DNA of 49,348 nt from Flavobacteriales bacterium. Lineage in GTDB: Bacteria > Bacteroidota > Bacteroidia > NORP154. Both the position numbers and the translations under genes were made by a program. Within the stretch, counting starts at the first letter, position 1; every line of letters begins with the position of its first letter. Shown piece by piece: positions 42,861 to 49,348 of the stretch. The notes under the pieces are model-generated. The model worked only from the letters and a program-made list of their open reading frames with translations, was not told the DNA's origin and did no database searches. The stretch is from positions 6,621 to 55,968 of the forward strand of contig DTSC01000331.1 in NCBI GenBank assembly GCA_012965625.1, in the 5' to 3' direction.

Positions 42861-43167
42861 GGATAAAGTTGTCCAATATTGCAAGATCCTGTTTTTTGTT
42901 TTTTTACTCTCTATACCCATTAGCTTAATAGCTCTTCCGGAAAATTTTTTTGACACAGGAAAAAGCATATGCATTTCAGTAGTGCTTTTTGACAAGGAAT
43001 GCTATGGTTGTGGCATGACAAGGGCTATAATGCACATTATTCACTTTGATTTCCAAAGGGCCCTTGATTTTAACAGACTTGGTTTTGTCGTATTTCCGCT
43101 ACTTGTGATGCTGTGGCTGAAATTGATTTTTGGCACATTTGGAATTAAACTTTTCAAATGGTTTTAA
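42841..43167 (+). CDS. DUF2752 membrane protein
   Basis: From ATG 42841 it has 108 residues (MGKRSYKDKV...). DUF2752 features: a first helix (ILFFVFLLSIPISLIALP), then the hallmark ECYGCGMTRAIMHIIHFDF with C-x-x-C and Met-Thr-Arg, then the RALDFNRLGFVVFPLLVMLW helix with the conserved Asn. An inner membrane protein of unknown role. An earlier ATG at 42814 would add nine residues of low plausibility inside the TM2 gene; 42841 still overlaps that gene by 20 bases. The TM2-DUF2752 pair looks co-translated. Confidence 0.8.
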   Translation: MGKRSYKDKVVQYCKILFFVFLLSIPISLIALPENFFDTGKSICISVVLFDKECYGCGMTRAIMHIIHFDFQRALDFNRLGFVVFPLLVMLWLKLIFGTFGIKLFKWF

Positions 43168-43222
43168 AAGAGCCTTGGATTGGACAGATGAAGAACAATA
43201 TTCTTTAAACCATACCGGCTAA

Positions 43223-43672
43223 TTAATCGCCATCCCCAAGGACGAGGACGTTTGACAGCTTCTTTTTAGCGTCTTCTAGTTGACTTCCTTTCCATTCTGG
43301 ATGGTCTCTTAAGTCCAACTCTTCAAGAGCCGGTAATTGATACACAACATCAGGCACTTTTGCTAAAAACCTTGTACCAGTCAGGTTTAATACTCTTAGC
43401 TTTTTAAGCTGTGCCATTTCAGGAGGTAAGGTGGAGAACCTGTTGAAAGATAGATCCAGGCATTCCAGATTAACAAGTTTTGCAATATCCGTAGAAATAG
43501 ACGACAGCTTGAGCATGGCAATATCGAGCAGGATGCAGCTTTCCGCCTCTTCTAGGGCATCCTCTAGGGAGTAGTATTTGTCTGCGTCTTCACAATGATC
43601 AATGTCTTGGGGCCTGGCTGAAAAGCAGATTAAGCAGAGGGTACAGATCAATAGGGTTTTAGATTTCCACAT
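43223..43672 (-). CDS. Secreted leucine-rich repeat protein
   Basis: 149 residues with a signal peptide (MWKSKTLLICTLCLICFSAR, cleavage near RPQ). The mature part has about three leucine-rich repeats of the 23-residue bacterial type: LVNLECLDLSFNRFSTLPPE, LKKLRVLNLTGTRFLAKVPD and LPALEELDLRDHPEW. A small protein-binding, envelope or secreted protein with no sorting domain. It lies 40 bases downstream of secA on the same strand and has no clear promoter of its own. Confidence 0.8.
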   Translation of the reverse strand: MWKSKTLLICTLCLICFSARPQDIDHCEDADKYYSLEDALEEAESCILLDIAMLKLSSISTDIAKLVNLECLDLSFNRFSTLPPEMAQLKKLRVLNLTGTRFLAKVPDVVYQLPALEELDLRDHPEWKGSQLEDAKKKLSNVLVLGDGD

Positions 43673-43712
43673 GATTAAGATTTTTGTTATAAGAATTTAT
43701 AGCTTGGCTAGA

Positions 43713-46700
43713 TTATCTGCCGTGACATTGTTTGTACTTTTTGCCACTTCCACATGGGCAGGCCTCATTTCTCCCAACTTTTTTATCGACTCTTATCGGT
43801 TGAACTTGTTGCTGAGGCCTCTGTCCAGGGTCGCCATTTGCTCCAGCTTGTCCAGGAGATCTTGGTTGAACCACTTCTGGTAATGCACCCTTGTCAGCAG
43901 TTACGCGACTGTAGTCTGTTCTTTTCGGACCTTCTGCTTGCTTTACAGCCTGTTGCCCTTCTTTCGGAACTGGAAGGCCTCCTTTAAACAAAAAGGATGT
44001 AATGTCAACATTAAACTTCTGCATCATGGCCTTAAATAGGTTGAAAGACTCAAATTTATAGATTAACAATGGGTCTTTTTGTTCGTATACAGCTTGTTGA
44101 ACCGATTGTCTTAGGTCGTCCATTTCTCTCAAATGCTCTTTCCATGCATCGTCAATAATAGCAAGGGTAATATTTTTTTCAAAAGCCTTAACTAAAGCAA
44201 CCCCATTGGACGTATATGATTTTTCAAGATTAGCAATTACTTGCAGGGTTTTGATGCCATCTGTAAAAGGGACAACAATATTTTCAAAAGTAGCGGACTG
44301 ATTTTCATAGACATCTTTAATTACAGGGAAAGCACTTTCAGCAATATATGCTGATTTTGATTTATATCTTTCAAGTGCAGCCGTATAAACCTTCGGCGTA
44401 ATTTCCTGGGCACTATTTTGCATAAAATCCCCTGAATTTACTGGGCTATCAACTGAAAGAACCCTCAGAAGCTCCATTTTAAACCCTTCAAAATCCCTGT
44501 GTTCCTGGTATTCTTCTATGATCCCTTCACATACATCATAAATCATATTGGCGATATCCACTGAAAGCCTTTCACCATATAAAGCGTGCTTCCTTTTGTT
44601 GTAGATTACTTCTCGTTGAGAATTCATTACATCATCATATTCAAGGAGCTTTTTTCTGATGCCAAAATTATTTTCCTCAACTTTTTTCTGAGCTCGCTCA
44701 ATGGATTTGGTAATCATCGAATGCTGGATTACTTCACCTTCTTCCAGCCCCATCCTGTCCATTAAGCTTGCAATTCTTCCTGAGCCAAACAACCTCATTA
44801 GGTTGTCCTCAAGTGAAACATAAAATTGAGAAGACCCAGGGTCGCCTTGTCTTCCAGCACGCCCCCTGAGCTGTCTGTCAACTCTTCTAGATTCATGGCG
44901 CTCAGTACCAATAATTGACAGGCCTCCAGATTCTAATACTCCAGGCCCCAGCTTGATGTCAGTTCCCCTACCTGCCATATTCGTGGCAATGGTAACTGCA
45001 CTCGTCTGCCCTGCTTCAGCAACAATGTCTGCTTCTCTTTGATGTAGTTTTGCATTCAACACATTGTGTTTGATATTGCGCATTTTGAGCATTCTGCTTA
45101 AAAGTTCTGAGATCTCTACTGAAGTGGTTCCTACTAAAACGGGACGGCCCGCCTTAGTTAATTCATCTATTTCTTCAATTACAGCATTGTATTTTTCGCG
45201 AGTGGTTTTATAGATAAGGTCTTCTTCATCTTTTCTGACAATTGGCTTGTTTGTTGGTATTACCACAACATCCAACTTATATATGTCCCACAATTCACCA
45301 GCTTCAGTTTCAGCTGTTCCTGTCATTCCAGAAAGCTTGTGATACATTCTAAAGTAATTCTGAAGGGTAATCGTTGCATAAGTTTGTGTTGCATCTTCAA
45401 TTTTTACATTTTCTTTTGCCTCTATTGCCTGATGAAGTCCATCTGAATATCTTCTGCCCTCCATAACACGGCCGGTCTGTTCATCTACAATCTTAACCTT
45501 GTTATCAATAACAACATATTCAACATCCATCTCAAAAAGGGTATAAGCCTTAAGAAGCTGATTCATGGTATGGATCCTTTCCCCTTTAATGGAAAAGTCT
45601 CTCATTAATTCTTCTTTTTCTTTAATCTGTTCCTTTTCAGGCAGGGTAGATTTCTCAATGTTGGCGATTTTTTCTCCCACATCTGGTAAAATAAAGAAGT
45701 TTTGGTCATCGCTTGAGTCAGTGATAAGGTCAATCCCTTTTTCTGTCAGCTCGATAGAGTTGTTTTTTTCATCTATTACAAAGAAAAGTTCCTCATCAAC
45801 AAGATGCATTTCCTTTGACTGGTCCTGCATATAGAAGTTTTCAGTTTTTTGAAGCCTGGCTTTTATTCCGTCCTCACTTAGATATTTTATAAGTGCTTTA
45901 TTTTTTGGCAAGCCCCTAAATGCTCTTAGAAGTGCCATTCCGCCATCTTTGGTATTGTCTTCTGCCAGCTTTTTCTTTGCATCAGCAAGTGCGGTTGTAA
46001 TATAACTTCTTTGTGCGGCGATGAGCTTTTCAACTCTTGGTTTCAGCTCATGGAACTCATGGTGGTCACCTCTTGGAGTAGGACCAGAAATGATTAGCGG
46101 TGTTCGTGCATCATCTATCAAGACTGAGTCAACCTCATCAACAATAGCAAAATAATGCTTTCTCTGTACCAGCCCTTCAACACTGCTTGCCATATTGTCC
46201 CGTAGATAGTCAAAGCCAAATTCATTATTTGTCCCATAGGTTATATCCGCCAAATAAGCATTGCGTCGCGATTCTGAATTGGGCTCGTGTTTGTCAATAC
46301 AGTCAACCTTTAAGCCATGGAATTCAAAAAGGGTGCCCATCCATTCTGAATCTCTTTTGGCCAGATAATCATTAACAGTTACGACATGTACTCCTTTCCC
46401 CGCTAGTGCATTTAGATAAAGTGGAAGAGTAGCTACAAGGGTTTTGCCTTCTCCTGTTCCCATTTCTGCAATATTGCCATTGTGAAGAATGATTCCGCCA
46501 AGTAATTGTACGTCATAATGTGTCATGTCCCACCTGATGTCAACGCCACCTGCTAACCAAGTGGTTTTGTAATGCGCCTTGTCTCCTTGAATAGTGACCT
46601 TTTCATCATATGCAGCAAGGTCTCTGTCAAAATCTGTAGCTGTAACCTCAATGGACTCATTTTCTGAGAACCTCTTGGCTGTCTCTTTAACAATGGCAAA

Positions 46701-47042
46701 TGCTTCAGGGAGTATTTGCAATAGAACTTCTTCAGTTTTGGCATTTGCTGATTTTTCCAGCTCATCGATTCTATTGTAGGATTTTTCCTTTTTTTCAACC
46801 TCCATATTAGGTTGGTCCTCAATTTCCTTCCTTAGGTCATGAATTTCTGTGTCATCACTCTTTATGTAATCAGTGACTCTTATTTTTAATTCTGTCGTTT
46901 TGTTTCTCAGCTCATCGTTTGAAAGGAGTGAAATTGTGGCGTAGGCAGTGTGAACTTCTTCCACAAGGGGCATGACATCTTTGATGTCCTGATCAGACTT
47001 TTTCCCGAAGATTTTAAAAAATCCGGATATTATTTTTGACAT
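43713..47042 (-). CDS. secA: Preprotein translocase ATPase SecA
   Basis: 1109 residues, the long form usual in Bacteroidota (E. coli has 901). The motor ATPase that drives proteins through SecYEG. Walker A is MGTGEGKTLVATL, the DEAD-like motif II lies in AIVDEVDSVLIDDARTPLI, and there are TYGTNNEFGFDYLRDNM, MTGTAETEAGELWDIY, TIATNMAGRGTDIKLGPGV and RQLRGRAGRQGDPGSSQFYV. The C terminus is a zinc-binding SEC-C motif (NEACPCGSGKKYKQCHGR) after a Pro/Gln linker. Extra residues relative to E. coli lie in the N-terminal half (around 80-110 and 330-440). The -7 box is at 47068-47075. Every exported protein in this window depends on it or a paralogue. Confidence 0.96.
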   Translation of the reverse strand: MSKIISGFFKIFGKKSDQDIKDVMPLVEEVHTAYATISLLSNDELRNKTTELKIRVTDYIKSDDTEIHDLRKEIEDQPNMEVEKKEKSYNRIDELEKSANAKTEEVLLQILPEAFAIVKETAKRFSENESIEVTATDFDRDLAAYDEKVTIQGDKAHYKTTWLAGGVDIRWDMTHYDVQLLGGIILHNGNIAEMGTGEGKTLVATLPLYLNALAGKGVHVVTVNDYLAKRDSEWMGTLFEFHGLKVDCIDKHEPNSESRRNAYLADITYGTNNEFGFDYLRDNMASSVEGLVQRKHYFAIVDEVDSVLIDDARTPLIISGPTPRGDHHEFHELKPRVEKLIAAQRSYITTALADAKKKLAEDNTKDGGMALLRAFRGLPKNKALIKYLSEDGIKARLQKTENFYMQDQSKEMHLVDEELFFVIDEKNNSIELTEKGIDLITDSSDDQNFFILPDVGEKIANIEKSTLPEKEQIKEKEELMRDFSIKGERIHTMNQLLKAYTLFEMDVEYVVIDNKVKIVDEQTGRVMEGRRYSDGLHQAIEAKENVKIEDATQTYATITLQNYFRMYHKLSGMTGTAETEAGELWDIYKLDVVVIPTNKPIVRKDEEDLIYKTTREKYNAVIEEIDELTKAGRPVLVGTTSVEISELLSRMLKMRNIKHNVLNAKLHQREADIVAEAGQTSAVTIATNMAGRGTDIKLGPGVLESGGLSIIGTERHESRRVDRQLRGRAGRQGDPGSSQFYVSLEDNLMRLFGSGRIASLMDRMGLEEGEVIQHSMITKSIERAQKKVEENNFGIRKKLLEYDDVMNSQREVIYNKRKHALYGERLSVDIANMIYDVCEGIIEEYQEHRDFEGFKMELLRVLSVDSPVNSGDFMQNSAQEITPKVYTAALERYKSKSAYIAESAFPVIKDVYENQSATFENIVVPFTDGIKTLQVIANLEKSYTSNGVALVKAFEKNITLAIIDDAWKEHLREMDDLRQSVQQAVYEQKDPLLIYKFESFNLFKAMMQKFNVDITSFLFKGGLPVPKEGQQAVKQAEGPKRTDYSRVTADKGALPEVVQPRSPGQAGANGDPGQRPQQQVQPIRVDKKVGRNEACPCGSGKKYKQCHGR

Positions 47043-47067
47043 ACTATTTAAATGAAGAAAACCGAGG

Positions 47068-47075
47068 CAAAAGTA
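47068..47075 (-). promoter_or_regulatory. -7 box upstream of secA (TACTTTTG)
   Basis: TAnnTTTG match on the minus strand 25 bases before ATG 47042. No TTTG at 19 bases. Suggests secA is transcribed separately from the DUF2795 gene. Confidence 0.45.
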
Positions 47076-47138
47076 ACTAAAAAGCAGTAATTAGTAGAAG
47101 GTAGGTTGAAAATGGGTTTATTAGCGTTTTTTGCAGGA

Positions 47139-47360
47139 TTAGTATTCGTCTTCGTGAAAAAAGAAATCATCTTTCGTTGGGTAGTCTGGCCAGATGTCTT
47201 CAATTTTTTCATAGGCCTCTCCTTCGTCTTCAATTTCTTGAAGATTCTCTATAACCTCCAATGGGGCTCCAGAGCGGATCCCAAAGTCAATTAGTTCTTC
47301 CTTGGTAGCAGGCCAGGGAGCGTCTTCTAGTTTTGATGCTAATTCTAATGTCCAATACAT
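47139..47360 (-). CDS. DUF2795 domain-containing small protein
   Basis: 73 residues, acidic. It matches DUF2795: MYWTLELASKLEDAPWPATK, then LIDFGIRSGAPLEVIENLQE, with an acidic tail DFFFHEDEY. Cytosolic, no known function. In many Bacteroidota it lies next to secA, as here, 96 bases upstream of it. It has a strong promoter (47448-47478) and an 80-base leader, suggesting high expression. Confidence 0.85.
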   Translation of the reverse strand: MYWTLELASKLEDAPWPATKEELIDFGIRSGAPLEVIENLQEIEDEGEAYEKIEDIWPDYPTKDDFFFHEDEY

Positions 47361-47447
47361 GATTTGTTTATTTATAAGAGACCTTACGTATAAATCTCTA
47401 AAAGGTTTATTTATTTAAATTTTATGATATTTTTATTTTCGGGCGAA

Positions 47448-47478
47448 CAAAAGTATTATTTCAGATGGAAAAAACAAA
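47448..47478 (-). promoter_or_regulatory. Promoter of the DUF2795 gene (TTTG-N19-TACTTTTG)
   Basis: On the minus strand TTTG (47478-47475) and TACTTTTG (47455-47448) are exactly 19 bases apart. The leader before ATG 47360 is about 80 bases. Confidence 0.7.
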
Positions 47479-47494
47479 CAAATATGAAATTATT

Positions 47495-48043
47495 TTATTG
47501 TATCCCTTTCCATGGGATCTCTTCAACCCCAAGCTCGTTAGCTACTTTTCGTGCTAAGCTGAACAAATAATCAGAGAGCCTGTTCAAATATTGCAGCACA
47601 ATAGGTGGAGCTGAGCTTTCTTCTGAAAGCAGAGATACCTCTCTTTCAGCCCTTCTGCAAATGCAACGTGCGATATGGATATGTGATACGATTTTGTGTC
47701 CCCCCGGAAGGACAAATGAACGCATTTCAGGCAAAACAGAGTAATGTACATCAACTTCATGCTCAAGTATTGTTATATCCTCTTCTTTGATTTCAGGTAT
47801 TTTTACTTTTGATTTTTCTGGATCTGAGGCAAGTATAGAGCCAATTACAAAAAGGTTGTTTTGGATCTTTAGTAAAACTTTTTTGTGACCCTCCTCAATA
47901 TCCTGGTCCTTTATTAGGCCAATATAAGAATTGAGCTCGTCAATTGTCCCATAAGAACAGATTCTGTTATGATGTTTTGGAACCCTGGTACCCCCAAGTA
48001 AGGAGGTTTGACCCTGATCGCCCTTTTTTGTGTATATCTTCAT
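47495..48043 (-). CDS. Cob(I)yrinic acid a,c-diamide adenosyltransferase, PduO type
   Basis: 182 residues. Starts MKIYTKKGDQGQTSLLGGTR, the ATP-binding N-terminal motif, and carries FVLPGGHKIVSHIHIARCIC and RRAEREVSLL, the PduO/MMAB signature for ATP and corrinoid binding; the C terminus ends QYLNRLSDYLFSLARK. It transfers the adenosyl group from ATP to cob(I)alamin, making coenzyme B12. No cobalamin synthesis genes are nearby, so it may act in B12 salvage. It follows the ABC ATPase gene by 23 bases on the same strand. Confidence 0.92.
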   Translation of the reverse strand: MKIYTKKGDQGQTSLLGGTRVPKHHNRICSYGTIDELNSYIGLIKDQDIEEGHKKVLLKIQNNLFVIGSILASDPEKSKVKIPEIKEEDITILEHEVDVHYSVLPEMRSFVLPGGHKIVSHIHIARCICRRAEREVSLLSEESSAPPIVLQYLNRLSDYLFSLARKVANELGVEEIPWKGIQ

Positions 48044-48066
48044 GATTATGCGGAAAAAACAGCTTG

Positions 48067-48786
48067 TTAATTTACGACCAATTGATTGATGATGTTGTTA
48101 TTGACCTCATCTGATGCAATTTTGCCATCAATCAACCTCACAATTCTGTGTGCATGTAAAGCAATGTCTTCTTCATGGGTAACAATTATAATAGTGTTCC
48201 CTTTTTGATGGATTTCTCTTAATAATGCCATAATTTCCATAGACGTTTTTGAGTCTAGGTTACCTGTTGGCTCATCAGCAAGAAGTATCGATGGCTTATT
48301 GACAAGTGCACGGGCAATTGCAACTCTTTGTCTCTGCCCCCCAGAGAGTTCATTTGGTTTATGTTTAACCCGGTCTGATAGCTCAACATGATCCAGCACC
48401 TCCAGGGCCCTTTTTTCTCTATCAGACTTCTTGTAACCTGCATAAATCAATGGTAGTATCACATTATCAAGCGCAGAAGCCCTAGGCAATAAATTAAATG
48501 TTTGAAAAACAAAACCAATCTCATTATTTCTGATTTCAGCCAACTGATTATCACTTAAACTGCTTGCATCTGTTCCATTGAGAAGGTATCTTCCACTTGT
48601 AGGGGTATCAAGGCATCCCAAAAGATTCATTAAAGTTGACTTTCCTGATCCAGAAGGGCCCATTAAAGCAACAAACTCATTTTTTTGAATACTTAAATCA
48701 ATGTTCCTTAGGGCTTTGACTAAAACGGTCCCTATTCTGAAATGTCGTTTGATTCCTTCCAGTTTTATTATCTCGTTCTCATCCAC
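48067..48786 (-). CDS. ABC transporter ATP-binding protein (MacB/LolD type)
   Basis: 239 residues from GTG 48786. Walker A GPSGSGKSTLMNLLGC, Q-loop VFQTFNLLPRASALDNV, signature LSGGQRQRVAIARAL, Walker B ILLADEPTGNLDSKTS and the H-loop IVTHEED are all present. LLGCLDTPTSG and NLLPRAS place it among MacB/LolD-type ATPases that serve FtsX-like permeases, in lipoprotein sorting or macrolide/peptide export. No permease lies next to it in the window, so its partner must be elsewhere. A -7 box is at 48827-48834. Confidence 0.9.
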   Translation of the reverse strand: MDENEIIKLEGIKRHFRIGTVLVKALRNIDLSIQKNEFVALMGPSGSGKSTLMNLLGCLDTPTSGRYLLNGTDASSLSDNQLAEIRNNEIGFVFQTFNLLPRASALDNVILPLIYAGYKKSDREKRALEVLDHVELSDRVKHKPNELSGGQRQRVAIARALVNKPSILLADEPTGNLDSKTSMEIMALLREIHQKGNTIIIVTHEEDIALHAHRIVRLIDGKIASDEVNNNIINQLVVN

Positions 48787-48826
48787 TGCTGGCCATTAAT
48801 TGTTTTTAACATCCTGATTTCTTAAA

Positions 48827-48834
48827 CAAATGTA
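48827..48834 (-). promoter_or_regulatory. -7 box upstream of the ABC ATPase gene (TACATTTG)
   Basis: TAnnTTTG match on the minus strand 40 bases before GTG 48786; the -33 region is T-rich without a clear TTTG. Confidence 0.45.
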
Positions 48835-48940
48835 AGCATTGTTGGTAAGGAAAAAGGAGAATTGCAATAATCCAACAAAGCGGACCTCTTTGCTTAAAAC
48901 AAGAATGGGCTGAAAAATGCATAAAACAACAATAAAACGC

Positions 48941-48960
48941 AAATAGATGCAAATAGATGC
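48941..48960. repeat. Short tandem repeat in an intergenic gap
   Basis: Two copies of the 10-base unit aaatagatgc, with a partial third copy before and after, in the gap downstream of the partial methyltransferase gene. No function evident. Confidence 0.5.
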
Positions 48961-48989
48961 AAAAAAGAGCCTCATTGTGCACCAGCAGC

Positions 48990-49348
48990 CTAGTATAGCA
49001 AGACGAGGTCCTGTTTTTTGTGTTCTTTGTTAAAGAAAACCAATCCCATTTCAAAAAGATCAATGCTTATAGTAATTTGGGGATGTGTTTTGATTGTATT
49101 CCATGCCATTTCCATATTCTTAGACCAATGTATATCGTCGAAGACAAATACACTTTTCTCATGGACCTTATTTAAGCATTGTTCGAAATAGTCTAAGGTT
49201 GGTTTAAGGTTATGGTTGCCATCAAAAAAAACAAAATCGAGATAGTCTAGATTATTTAATTCTTCATGTAGCATATTGTCAAAAGGGCCAATAACCAAGC
49301 TTATATTAGTAGCAGAAAGTAGATTAAAATTGCTTTTTGCAATTTTAG
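48990..49348 (-). CDS. Class I SAM-dependent methyltransferase, 5' part beyond window
   Basis: The frame is open from the right edge to TAG 48990, so the N terminus with SAM motif I is missing; about 119 residues are visible. They read LDFVFFDGNHNLKPTLDYF (the conserved post-motif Asp and DGNH of the Methyltransf_24 family) and SVFVFDDIHWSKNMEMAWNT with a second acidic motif, then strands ending QDLVLLY. This matches O-methyltransferases that use a metal-supported Asp. The substrate is unknown. The TTG at 49298 is not the true start, because the upstream codons continue in frame. Confidence 0.75.
   Translation of the reverse strand, partial: KIAKSNFNLLSATNISLVIGPFDNMLHEELNNLDYLDFVFFDGNHNLKPTLDYFEQCLNKVHEKSVFVFDDIHWSKNMEMAWNTIKTHPQITISIDLFEMGLVFFNKEHKKQDLVLLY

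Noticed and set aside
48941..48960. CRISPR-like or satellite repeat
   Set aside because: Only two full 10-base copies, no spacers and no cas genes.
48806..49063. 85-codon Cys/Phe-rich minus-strand frame
   Set aside because: It overlaps the 3' end of the methyltransferase in another frame and contains a promoter and short repeat; no protein features.

Overview
The window is a compact, AT-rich stretch of chromosome from a member of the Bacteroidota, most likely a gliding or surface-associated Cytophagales (Flammeovirga/Marivirga/Fulvivirga type). Four things point there: gldD and gldE, several large exported proteins ending in type IX secretion (T9SS) type A sorting domains, SprB-type repeats, and many -7 boxes of the form TAnnTTTG, three of them with a TTTG box exactly 19 bases upstream. 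Genus and species cannot be fixed from the sequence. No rRNA, tRNA, CRISPR array, insertion sequence or prophage was seen; this is mostly ordinary core chromosome.

Layout. 1-3205 (minus): a kinase/regulator pair siaB-siaC followed by a TPR/PD40/OmpA-like outer membrane protein that runs off the left edge. 3591-8639 (plus): a UvrD/PcrA helicase, a DUF4290 protein with a long leader, and a UbiD-family decarboxylase. 8640-11582 (minus): an M1 aminopeptidase with SprB repeats and a T9SS tail, divergent from 11645-17370 (plus): a secreted DUF6973 protein overlapping an Omp85 barrel gene, then rmuC, a GWxTD lipoprotein and rlmB. 17367-20128 (minus): a glycosyltransferase and a T9SS-exported purple acid phosphatase-like protein. 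20249-21289 (plus): heme A synthase. 21264-28061 (minus): a T9SS-exported M14 carboxypeptidase, then the cluster mutY-ssb-gldE-gldD. 28141-30738 (plus): HU, a TPR protein, a 30-residue mS38/COX24-like basic protein and RNase G. Then an MFS transporter (minus), recX, a T9SS-exported sphingomyelinase-like phosphodiesterase, prfB with a programmed +1 frameshift, arsC-like and fumC (plus). 37522-39325 (minus): a methyltransferase and a bile acid:sodium symporter family protein. 39466-43167: a truncated SGNH hydrolase, an HTH regulator, a FISUMP protein, a TM2-domain lipoprotein and a DUF2752 protein. 43223-49348 (minus): an LRR protein, secA, a DUF2795 protein, cobalamin adenosyltransferase, a MacB/LolD-type ATPase and a partial methyltransferase.

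How it fits together. Aerobic respiration (heme A synthase, fumarase, a likely quinone-pathway decarboxylase), genome maintenance (UvrD, RmuC, MutY, SSB, RecX) and translation/RNA functions (RlmB, RNase G, RF2, mS38-like protein) are mixed with envelope and secretion functions (SecA, Omp85, OmpA, gliding lipoproteins). The four T9SS cargo proteins are two peptidases and two phosphoesterases, an exported degradative set of the kind expected from an organism feeding on protein and phosphorus-rich particles.

Points most worth a second look: the prfB frameshift signal with a full Shine-Dalgarno-like stimulator in a lineage that largely ignores such sequences; the 30-residue mS38-like gene; the DUF6973-Omp85 overlapping pair; the siaB-siaC pair without visible phosphatase or cyclase partners; a glycosyltransferase whose family-like start would be an AUA codon; and the DUF4290 leader, which holds a mini-ORF. 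No clearly new defence or mobile system was found.
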